From: Pseudochrobactrum kiredjianiae
Lineage (GTDB): Bacteria; Pseudomonadota; Alphaproteobacteria; Rhizobiales; Rhizobiaceae
NCBI RefSeq assembly: GCF_030362795.1
Contig: NZ_JAUCBM010000007.1
Location: 1-64,000, forward strand
DNA: 64,000 bases
Direction of reading: 5' to 3'
Part shown: one piece after another, positions 1-7,541 of the stretch
How the letters are laid out: the number at the start of each line of letters is the position of its first letter
Position numbering within the stretch: the stretch's first letter is position 1
Program-made: the position numbers and the translations under genes
Notes under the pieces: generated by a model
Database searches by the model: none
The model's input: only the letters and a program-made list of their open reading frames with translations
What the model was told of the DNA's origin: nothing

Positions 1-3000
1 AACCAGAGATCGTCGGCTTGGTATCATCCGTGGTCTTGCCATTGGCCACTGCACCCTGCACAGAACCAACATCATCGAGAACCTGCGTGATCGTTGGCGC
101 AACCGGTGCGGTTGTATCAACAGTCACACTATAGGCGTCAGAGCGTGCAGACACATTGCCCGCAGCATCAACACCCACAACCGTGAAGGAATGAACCCCG
201 CTGCCCAGCGCATTCTCCGGTGTGAAGGTCCACTTACCATCTGCATCCGCTTTGACTTCACCAAGCAGTGTCGCACCATCATAGATACGCACTGTACCAT
301 TGGCTTCCGCACCCGAGCCATTCAGCGTCGGGGTCGTGTCATTGGTAAAGCCGCCCTTGTCAACATTGCCCTCAACCGGTGCAACATTATCGGTGATCGC
401 TTCAATCTTCGGTGCAGCAGGCGCAACAGTATCAACCGTCACACTAAAACCGCTCGAGGCCGCACTCACATTGCCTGCTGTGTCTGTCACAGTCGCTGTA
501 AACACATAGGTTGCATCACTGAGAGCTGCATTGCTCTTCCAGTTCCACTGACCACCCGCATCCGCTGTGATCATTGCGACTGCAACACCATCCTGATAGA
601 TCGTCACTTTGGCATTTGGTTCCGCACCCGAACCCGACAGCTTAGGACGACCATCATTGATGATCGCGCCACTGTTGAACTCACCGACAACAGGACCAAC
701 AGCATCATAGCCGGTGGTGAACTGCGGTGCATCAGGAGCAACCGTATCAACAGTAATCACAAACGCCTTCGATGCAGGGCTGACATTGCCGGCCGCATCC
801 GTTGCAGTCACGCTGAAGCTGTGACCACCATCTGTCAGATCAGCATCCGGTGTGAATGTCCAGCCACCATTGGCATCGGCTGTTACAGTGCCGATAACTT
901 CGCCAAAGTCATAGATCGTAACAGTGCTGCCTGCTTCTGCCTTACCGCTCAGAACAGGACGCGCATCATCAGTAACACCATTGGCTTTTACAAGACCGGT
1001 GATCGAACCAACACCATCCGTGATCGTGGAAATTTCAGGGCGGTTAGGCGCAACTGTATCAACGGTAAACGTGAACGGCTCTGAAACCTCGCTCGTGTTA
1101 CCGGCAGCGTCCGTTGATTTGATTGTAAACTTGTGTTCGCCCTGGCCAAGATTATTTTTAGGCTCAAAGCTCCATGTACCATCTTCTTCAGCAATAACCG
1201 TGCCGATTTTTTTGCCATTATCATAGATAGTAACAACGGAACCGGCTTCCGCCTCACCGGTCAATGTCGGACGACGCTCACCGGAAATCATATTTTCGGA
1301 CAGCTCTTCGCCCTTCGTGTCAAAGAGCTGCGAAATAACCGGCAGCTCAGGCGCTATAGTGTCAACCGTTACAGTCCAGTTAGCCGACGGGACACCCTCA
1401 TTTCCGGCCTTATCCGTAGAGGTAACTGTGAAGACATGGGAGCCTTCAGCCAGATCTGACGTTGGTGTGAAACTCCATGTGCCATTGGCGTTTGCTGTAG
1501 TCTCACCAATCAGCACACCTTTGTCATAAATCTTAACGGTGGAACCGGCCTCAGCACTACCGCCGGATAGTTTCGGACGGACTGCATCCGTCGTCATTCC
1601 ATCCGTAACATTGCCTTTAACCGTACCAACATCATCTTGAATCTGTGCAATCACCGGCGCACCTGGTGCAGTCGTGTCTACAGTCACAGACCAGGTCGGG
1701 GAATATGGCCCCTCATTGCCCGCTGCATCAACCGCTTTGATACGGAAATTATGCGCGCCATTGAGCAGAGCGCTCTCCGGTGTAAAGCTCCAAATGCCGT
1801 TCACAACTTCCACTTCGTCCAGAAGTGTGGTGCCATCATAAATACGAATAAGAGTTATGCCATCAACCGCCGTACCTGAAACAGTTGGGCGAGCATCATT
1901 GGTCAGACCGCCATGCGCGATATTGCCGGTATGCGGTTCGGCCGTATCCAGAACCTGTGTAATCACAGCATCAGAAGCAATCGGTGCAGTTGTATCAATA
2001 GTCAGCGTGAACGGATCAGAGCTTGAGCCTTCATTGCCTGCCGCATCAACAGTTTTAGCCACAAAGCTGTGGCTACCTTCAGCGCGCGCAGGGACATCAA
2101 ATGCCCAGTTACCGTTCTCATCAGCCTGCACCTGACCCAACAGGGTTGTGCCTTCATAGATGCGGATAAAACCACTTGGCTCCGCTCCCTTACCATTCAG
2201 GCGCGGAGTCGTATCATTGGTGAAACCTTCATGTGCGACAGTACCGACATTTGGCTGCACATCATCGCTGGCATTCATAATGACCGGTACGAAAGCAGCA
2301 TCCGGCGCCGTTACGTCAACTTCAATCGTCCAAGGCGTGGATGAAGGTCCTTCATTGTCCGCTTTATCTGTGGAAGTCACGGTAAAGACATGTGTACCTT
2401 CCGCCAGAGCAATGGCCGGCGTGAAAGTCCAAGTCCCATTGGCATTCGCTGTGGTTTCACCGATCAGCTTACCGTTGTCATAGACTTTAACAATTGAACC
2501 GCCTTCAGCACCCGAGCCTGACAGCGTTGGTTTGGTATCATCAGTGGTTTTACCACTACCAATGATACCAGTCACCGAGCCAACATCATCTATGATCTGC
2601 CCAATGGATGGCGCATTTGGTGCAACCGTATCAACATTCAGCTCAAAAGCTGTAGACGCTGCGCTGGTATTGCCAGCTTTATCAACGGCTTTCAGGGTCA
2701 CGCTATGCTTGCCATCTTGCAGGTTAACAGCAGGCGTAAACTTCCATTTACCATCAGCGCCGACAACGGTTTTACCAATTTCATTACCGTTATCGTAGAA
2801 ATAAATAGTCGTACCGGCCTCTGCCCCCTCACCTGAGAACTCAGGCGTAGCATCGTTAGTCCAGCCGCCTGAAGTCAGGGCAACAGAGCCCCCATTTTCT
2901 TTTTCGTTATCCATAACAGCTTTAACCGCCGGTACCGGCGGTGCAACTGTATCAACGGTAAAGATAAATTCCGTACTCGGGGCGCTCTCGTTCTTCGCTT

Positions 3001-3260
3001 TATCCGTCGCCGTAAAAGTGATTTTATGCTCGCCTTGAGCCAAAGCAGTCGTTGGGCGGAACGTCCAGTTGCCCTGGGCATCGACGATAGTCGTGCCGAT
3101 AACTGTTGTACCGTCACGAACCGTAATGGTTGAGCCCGGCTCAGCCTTACCGCTCAGTGTCGGGCGCGCATCATCAGTCACACCTTTTTCAGGGATTTTA
3201 CCAGTAATCGAGCCTTCATTATCTGTATAAGACAGGCTGTCCGGCTTACCCGGTGCTACC
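1..3260 (-). repeat. Tandem ~307-320 bp repeats encoding Ig-like domains
   Basis: The codons for the D-T-x-A-P repeat start recur near 115, 428, 745, 1052, 1360, 1676, 1992, 2311, 2628, 2948 and 3260, a period of 307-320 bp. The units are diverged at the DNA level but keep the same protein pattern, so they look like old duplications. Two flavours are visible: units reading V-x-x-I-x-D-x-V-G after the AP motif, and longer units such as those at about 1992-2628. Confidence 0.85.
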
Positions 3261-3967
3261 TTATCAATATATTCAACGACTTTCGGCGGACTGCTCTTAC
3301 CATTGGCATCTGTTACCACAGCGGTAACTTTACCTGTTTCCTGCGGTTTAAGTGAAGTTACCGAGAATTTGCCGTCTGCGCCCGCTACAACAACGCGGCT
3401 GCTGCCATCAGGGAACGTAACCGAAACGCTGGAACCTGCCGCTGCAAGACCTGTTGCTGTGACAGTACCGTCAGCGTTGGCTTTGGTTGCCAATTCCGGA
3501 GACTTAGGAGCCGGTTTTTCCGGTGCGCCACCGCCACCGCCACCGCCGCCGCTACCGCTACCACCACGACCGCCGGTCGCGATACCAATTGCAGCAGCGC
3601 CCAGAGCGGCCAAAGCCAACAGATTGTTGTCGCCGCCATCAGAATTCTGTGCAACGCCTGAAAATTCAACTTCCGTGCCGGTTTCATCATCAACAGGAAT
3701 AGTCGATTGAATAGCCTTTACCGGCCATTCACTACCATCATGTTTATAAACCAGCTCCAGTTTTTGCATATCCTGCGCTGTGAAGAAGCCGCGAATGCGA
3801 ATGACCTTGCCATTATCCTGATGGATTAAGAGATCATTCCCTGCGCGCACATATTTAACCACGCTTGACGGGTCTATTGCGACATAGACCGTATTACCGG
3901 ATTTCGTAACAGCATGACCTTCGCCACGAGCAGAATTTGACGACGATGAAACAGGCTTCTTGGCCAT
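1..3967 (-). CDS. BapA/Bap-type Ig-repeat adhesin (3' part outside window)
   Basis: This is the N-terminal 1322 codons of a very large surface adhesin; the rest runs off the window. The start is an ATG with GGAG about 8 bases upstream. There is no classical signal peptide. Residues 1-100 resemble the BapA/Bap/LapF prefix domain (YVRAGNDLLIHQDNGKVIRI), followed by a hydrophobic Ala/Leu/Gly stretch and a Gly-rich linker at about 131-147. From about residue 236 there are ten complete and one partial Ig-like repeats of 102-106 residues. Each opens with a D-T-x-A-P motif and contains TNDxxPTLSG, GxWxFTP and FTVTAxDxAGN. Proteins of this class are normally secreted by a type I system through a C-terminal signal not visible here, and they act in biofilm or cell adhesion. 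The class is well supported; the ligand is unknown. Confidence 0.9.
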   Translation of the reverse strand, partial: MAKKPVSSSSNSARGEGHAVTKSGNTVYVAIDPSSVVKYVRAGNDLLIHQDNGKVIRIRGFFTAQDMQKLELVYKHDGSEWPVKAIQSTIPVDDETGTEVEFSGVAQNSDGGDNNLLALAALGAAAIGIATGGRGGSGSGGGGGGGGAPEKPAPKSPELATKANADGTVTATGLAAAGSSVSVTFPDGSSRVVVAGADGKFSVTSLKPQETGKVTAVVTDANGKSSPPKVVEYIDKVAPGKPDSLSYTDNEGSITGKIPEKGVTDDARPTLSGKAEPGSTITVRDGTTVIGTTIVDAQGNWTFRPTTALAQGEHKITFTATDKAKNESAPSTEFIFTVDTVAPPVPAVKAVMDNEKENGGSVALTSGGWTNDATPEFSGEGAEAGTTIYFYDNGNEIGKTVVGADGKWKFTPAVNLQDGKHSVTLKAVDKAGNTSAASTAFELNVDTVAPNAPSIGQIIDDVGSVTGIIGSGKTTDDTKPTLSGSGAEGGSIVKVYDNGKLIGETTANANGTWTFTPAIALAEGTHVFTVTSTDKADNEGPSSTPWTIEVDVTAPDAAFVPVIMNASDDVQPNVGTVAHEGFTNDTTPRLNGKGAEPSGFIRIYEGTTLLGQVQADENGNWAFDVPARAEGSHSFVAKTVDAAGNEGSSSDPFTLTIDTTAPIASDAVITQVLDTAEPHTGNIAHGGLTNDARPTVSGTAVDGITLIRIYDGTTLLDEVEVVNGIWSFTPESALLNGAHNFRIKAVDAAGNEGPYSPTWSVTVDTTAPGAPVIAQIQDDVGTVKGNVTDGMTTDAVRPKLSGGSAEAGSTVKIYDKGVLIGETTANANGTWSFTPTSDLAEGSHVFTVTSTDKAGNEGVPSANWTVTVDTIAPELPVISQLFDTKGEELSENMISGERRPTLTGEAEAGSVVTIYDNGKKIGTVIAEEDGTWSFEPKNNLGQGEHKFTIKSTDAAGNTSEVSEPFTFTVDTVAPNRPEISTITDGVGSITGLVKANGVTDDARPVLSGKAEAGSTVTIYDFGEVIGTVTADANGGWTFTPDADLTDGGHSFSVTATDAAGNVSPASKAFVITVDTVAPDAPQFTTGYDAVGPVVGEFNSGAIINDGRPKLSGSGAEPNAKVTIYQDGVAVAMITADAGGQWNWKSNAALSDATYVFTATVTDTAGNVSAASSGFSVTVDTVAPAAPKIEAITDNVAPVEGNVDKGGFTNDTTPTLNGSGAEANGTVRIYDGATLLGEVKADADGKWTFTPENALGSGVHSFTVVGVDAAGNVSARSDAYSVTVDTTAPVAPTITQVLDDVGSVQGAVANGKTTDDTKPTISG

Positions 3968-4084
3968 ATCAGATAACTCCGGTTTAAAACCGGCAGGTAG
4001 GTTCAATGAGACCAGCACATCAGATTTGTAAAAAATACTTCCAAAACCGATGCATCATCCGCCTACATTCTTGCGACCTGCACA

Positions 4085-4111
4085 GAAAAAAGACCCACCA
4101 ATAGCGGTGGG
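4085..4111 (-). terminator. Terminator-like hairpin in adhesin leader (possible attenuator or sRNA end)
   Basis: On the minus strand the sequence reads CCCACC-GCTATT-GGTGGG followed by TCTTTTTT, the shape of an intrinsic terminator. It lies about 120 bases before the adhesin start on the same strand, with no gene directly upstream. Confidence 0.5.
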
Positions 4112-4732
4112 AATACATAACCGGACTATATCCACATAAAAAACAGGTTGTATTTGACTCCAGATTCGCCAATTTTATTATTAGTCATTTCTAAGCAATA
4201 TTATTATAAAATGAGAGACCCAAGCCAGAAACCATGTTAACTTTTTGTTAACTATTGTGCCTTTATAAGAATCGACTCTTATTTATCAATTTTCATAAAC
4301 CATATGTCTTTAATGGTTTTTTACGTTAATTCTCTGTCAAATAAGACTATTGAGCAGATTTTTTATTGTCATATAAAATATTTTTTACGGTCTATCGAAG
4401 TCAGTTCAATAGACATGACGTCAGCGATTCAGCCTTTCCGGCATTGATTAAGAAATATAATTAACACGTATAAGTTGTAATTATGACTCATATTATCAGG
4501 AATGCATCTGATTCTCAGATTTTGCAGTCAAATTCATCATTGACAATATTTTCCAAAGAGCAATGCAGCGCTCACTGAGTCTTTATAGCGAATTGTGTTC
4601 GGATTAGATCATGGCACTCACGTCTCAATTCTTGAGTGGTCGCATTGTCATGCCACCTAAGTAATCCGACTTGAATGTGAAATACCTTCAATACCACGAG
4701 GCATGATATGCCGATCCATAAGCGGTAAAAGT

Positions 4733-4761
4733 AAAGGCGCGGAGCAATGCCCCGCGCCTTT
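4733..4761 (-). terminator. Rho-independent terminator of AraC-family gene
   Basis: A 10-bp perfect stem, AAAGGCGCGG/CCGCGCCTTT, has a 9-base loop. On the minus strand it is followed by TACTTTTACC, about 30 bases beyond the AraC-gene stop codon. Confidence 0.75.
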
Positions 4762-4792
4762 GCAAAATGCCGGATGAGTAGTTCAATATTGA

Positions 4793-5773
4793 CTATTCAT
4801 TATATTCTTTACGGAATGCCGATGGTGTCATACCAACTTCGCGCTTAAACGAAACCGAGAGATGCGCCGGATCAGCAAAGCCGCAAGCGATCGCAATATG
4901 CGATATCGGGAGTTCCTGCTGCCTTAAAAGTTCACGGGCATTGCGAATACGCAACAGATAAAGATAGCGCGCAGGCGTACAATGCATTGAAACCTTAAAA
5001 CGACGAATGAAATTCGTCCGGCTTACCCCTGCAATAACTGCCAGATCGTTGATACCAATATCACTTGCGAGATTTTCCTGCATATATTCAAGCACACGGC
5101 GCAATTGGCTTGGTTTAAGACGATCTACTGAATGTTTGTAGAGTGTCTCATTTGAACTATCGACATATTTACTCAGGAAGTCAGCCGCCAACGCACGTGC
5201 CAGATAATCTGTATGGAGCTGGTTTTTCAAAACAGGCGATGAAAGTGTACCATTCAGAACACGCATCAACATGCTCAGACTTGTATCATTCTTGGCGAAG
5301 ATCGGCATAATATCGAATTGACGTTCACTCGAATGATAAAGTTCTGATTTAACTTCTTCCACAAGCGACTGTTTCAAGAAAATATGTACAGCCTGCACCG
5401 GACTTTCAACGTTAACTTCGATCGGCATATTGGCGCCAGCAACACAAACATCATACGGGGCGATAATCGACTTTTCTTCCCGACCGCCAAATCGTCTGCC
5501 AACATGGGTAATATTAAGTGCCATAGTGAACCACAGGCCGGACATAGCACCATAGGTAAACTGGTTGGGCTGCTCCTCAGTCAATGCTACACATATATTT
5601 GAAGACATCGCAATACTGTCACTAGACTTGAGAATAGTAACATCTTTATTTTCTGCTATGCTCGTTTGATCTACTGTAAAGCTATGATTGACGGAAGCTG
5701 GTTTAAAGGCTGAACCAGCATCATGCAACGGTACAGATAGATTAGAGGATTCACTGTAAAAGGCGGTATGCAT
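4793..5773 (-). CDS. AraC-family transcriptional regulator
   Basis: This 326-residue regulator has an N-terminal effector/dimerisation half that looks like the AraC-binding-like domain (about 30-200, including a P-Y-D-V-C-V-A stretch) and a C-terminal double helix-turn-helix at about 222-325. The second HTH contains the family signature (ISHIAIACGFADPAHLSVSF, ending in GMTPSAFR). The start ATG is preceded by AAAGGA about 9 bases upstream. It is monocistronic, with its own terminator. The nearest genes are the big adhesin downstream on the same strand and an L,D-transpeptidase upstream, so control of the adhesin is possible but only an inference from position. The family call is secure; target and ligand are unknown. 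Confidence 0.9.
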   Translation of the reverse strand: MHTAFYSESSNLSVPLHDAGSAFKPASVNHSFTVDQTSIAENKDVTILKSSDSIAMSSNICVALTEEQPNQFTYGAMSGLWFTMALNITHVGRRFGGREEKSIIAPYDVCVAGANMPIEVNVESPVQAVHIFLKQSLVEEVKSELYHSSERQFDIMPIFAKNDTSLSMLMRVLNGTLSSPVLKNQLHTDYLARALAADFLSKYVDSSNETLYKHSVDRLKPSQLRRVLEYMQENLASDIGINDLAVIAGVSRTNFIRRFKVSMHCTPARYLYLLRIRNARELLRQQELPISHIAIACGFADPAHLSVSFKREVGMTPSAFRKEYNE

Positions 5774-6349
5774 TCAGGATCCTTTAGTAAGGGGGCGTAT
5801 TGTTTTAGATTAAATCACGTTATATTCTTATATTCTAGCCGTAATTATACAAAAACATTACAAGAATATATAATCGCCAAAACTGTGCATAAAACTGCCC
5901 TGATCACTTTGAAAAACGGACTAAATTTTCACATATCTAATTTATATATTGCTAAAATATATAATCTGCAAGACACCTAATCAACACATTGATTTAATTT
6001 AGTAAAATACGATTATATAAATATTTAGTCCTCGTTAAAAAAAATGTCCCGCTAGCACACAAATACAAAAATTTGCCACTTGGCAGCCGTTAGTATATGC
6101 GACCAAAGTACGAGATAATTTCCTCATAAAGATAATGATTACTTGGGTTTACAATTACTTGTCCGGACAGTGTCGCCGTTAAATTTTCACCAAAAACAAC
6201 TCTTTTAGAGAATCACTATTACATTCAGTCAGGTGATTTTCCGGTGAAAACGAACTGAGATTTATCCGGCCAATTCTCAAAGACGCTTCACAATATCGTG
6301 CTAAAACAGGCTGTCTGACTTCAGGATATTGAGTGATTTTAGATACAAA
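5774..6349. other. AT-rich gap with no recognised gene
   Basis: About 575 bases between the AraC gene and the terminator of the L,D-transpeptidase gene. It is strongly AT-rich, with many short TATAT runs, and must contain the promoter of the AraC gene at its left end. No RNA gene, repeat family or coding pattern was recognised. Confidence 0.5.
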
Positions 6350-6380
6350 AAGGGCTGCGTTAATCTCTAACGCAGCCCTT
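6350..6380 (-). terminator. Rho-independent terminator of L,D-transpeptidase gene
   Basis: A perfect 13-bp stem (AAGGGCTGCGTTA with TAACGCAGCCCTT) and a 5-base loop lies about 10 bases past the stop codon of the YkuD gene. The minus strand continues with TTTTTGTATC. Confidence 0.85.
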
Positions 6381-6390
6381 CAATTTCAAA

Positions 6391-7113
6391 TTATGCGCCG
6401 GCCATGACCGAATGCGCTTGCCCGCTTTTATTCAGATCGGGAATAACCACAATATCACTGCCATCACGGACATTATCATAAAGATGCATCACGTCCTGAT
6501 TGACCATGCGAATACAGCCGGAGGAAACGGATTTACCGATTGTCCAATATTCCGGTGAACCGTGAATGCGGTAAATCGTGTCCCTGCCGTCTTTATGAAT
6601 ATAGTGAGCGCGGGCACCAAGCGGATTTTGCAAACCAGGCCCCATACCGCCATTAGCAATGCTGTATGGCTGCAAAGCGGGATTACGTGCCACCATTTCA
6701 TCCGGCGGCGTCCAACGCGGCCATTTACGCTTATAGGCAATTTTTGCACGTCCAGACCAGGCATAGCCGTCTTTACCGACGCCAATACCATAGCGGGTTG
6801 CACGGCCACCGGGCTTGATATGATAAAGATATTTGTTCGGCGTATCGACAATAACTGTGCCCGGCTTTTCATCGGTCATATAATCAACTTCAGCACGCCA
6901 GAACTTTTCAGGAATTTTGGATACATCAACTTCAGGGATCTGATAGCCCTCATCCCACACTGCATAATACATCGGCGGCGTGACAGGCTTCACTTTATTA
7001 GCAGCAAGTTCAGCAGACGGGCGCTTTGTTTCACCGGTTGATACACAGCCGGTCAAAGCAAGCGCACTGGCCCCCAGTAAAAAATGACGTCGGGAGAATG
7101 CAAAATCAGACAT
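6391..7113 (-). CDS. L,D-transpeptidase, YkuD family, exported
   Basis: This 240-residue periplasmic enzyme of the YkuD family makes 3-3 cross-links in peptidoglycan or attaches outer-membrane proteins to it. The N-terminus has both a twin-arginine-like SRRHFLLG and a lipobox LTGC (residues about 19-22), so it may be a Tat- or Sec-exported lipoprotein. The YkuD domain spans about 80-225, with conserved HGSPEYWTIG and the catalytic S-S-G-C-I-R-M motif near residue 203. Both the His and the Cys are present, so the enzyme should be active. The gene stands alone, with a strong terminator downstream and a small CCTTAAG dyad upstream of the start. The family is common in Hyphomicrobiales, usually in several paralogues, so no specific gene name is given. 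Confidence 0.93.
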   Translation of the reverse strand: MSDFAFSRRHFLLGASALALTGCVSTGETKRPSAELAANKVKPVTPPMYYAVWDEGYQIPEVDVSKIPEKFWRAEVDYMTDEKPGTVIVDTPNKYLYHIKPGGRATRYGIGVGKDGYAWSGRAKIAYKRKWPRWTPPDEMVARNPALQPYSIANGGMGPGLQNPLGARAHYIHKDGRDTIYRIHGSPEYWTIGKSVSSGCIRMVNQDVMHLYDNVRDGSDIVVIPDLNKSGQAHSVMAGA

Positions 7114-7429
7114 TTATAGCTCAATCTTAATTGGAATTGATCCGGAATTAGCATGGCTGTCCTTAAGTCAGTCTTAAGGGCAATCACAGGATCAATCACT
7201 TCATTTATTTATCTTTACTGATTTACCAAACACAAATGACTATGCGCTCTTCATTCAGCAGTTCTGAAGAACCTGAGAGCCCACATCTATGACAACAACA
7301 TGGTAAAAACAGAATTAACGCATGCAATAATTAGTTTTTTGTCCGGCCTGTGACTTTTATAGCAGCATATAAATTGTATTTGACTGCCTCCAGACAAAAG
7401 AAACGCTCTTCTTGCCCGCCTCATATAGA
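7114..7429. other. Gap holding the L,D-transpeptidase promoter region
   Basis: 316 bases without a credible gene, between the L,D-transpeptidase start and the terminator of the HyuA-HyuB gene. It contains the 7-bp dyad CCTTAAG-N5-CTTAAGG at 7161-7179. Nothing else was recognised. Confidence 0.5.
7161..7179. promoter_or_regulatory. Candidate operator dyad upstream of L,D-transpeptidase
   Basis: A perfect inverted repeat CCTTAAG-TCAGT-CTTAAGG is centred about 57 bases upstream of the L,D-transpeptidase start. This is the position and size expected of a regulator-binding site near the promoter. The binding protein is not known. Confidence 0.35.
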
Positions 7430-7460
7430 AAAGCCCTTTGCTGTTCAGGCAAAGGGCTTT
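7430..7460 (-). terminator. Terminator downstream of hyuA-hyuB fusion gene
   Basis: A 12-bp stem AAAGCCCTTTGC/GCAAAGGGCTTT has a 7-base loop and is followed on the minus strand by TTCTATATG. It lies about 80 bases beyond the stop, with a palindromic repeat between. Confidence 0.65.
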
Positions 7461-7470
7461 CTCTGATTCA

Positions 7471-7527
7471 TAGAGCGCCGTGTGCCAGACTTGGCACACA
7501 AAGGTCGCTCTAAAGGAATTATGCTCT
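7471..7527. repeat. Composite palindromic repeat, short (deleted) copy
   Basis: It starts with a nested palindrome (TAGAGCG...CGCTCTA around GTGTGCCA-GACT-TGGCACAC) and ends with AAGGAATTATGCTCT. The first part recurs with two base changes at 32792-32833; the last part recurs as the right end of a separate palindrome at 32847-32895. Here the two are fused directly, as if about 48 bp had been deleted. Confidence 0.8.
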
Positions 7528-7541
7528 CGCTGATTAAAAAA

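Larger units (their letters stand above)
3968..4792. other. 825-bp AT-rich gap between adhesin and araC-type gene
   Basis: No credible gene was found. The gap holds the promoter and leader of the adhesin (minus strand) and the terminator of the AraC gene. Visible structures are a terminator-like hairpin at 4094-4111, a GTTAAC-N5-GTTAAC dyad at 4236-4252 and an inverted repeat at 4390-4414. The unusually long leader suggests regulation upstream of the adhesin, but no factor can be assigned. Confidence 0.6.

Noticed and set aside
191-1084. Plus-strand open frames of up to 297 codons opposite the adhesin repeats
   Set aside because: They follow the repeat period of the adhesin and contain only mirror-frame sequence; the minus-strand frame is open throughout and has an N-terminal prefix domain.
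1-3260. Regular repeats considered as a CRISPR-like array
   Set aside because: Units are over 300 bp, diverged and in frame within one gene, with no short identical repeats or spacers.
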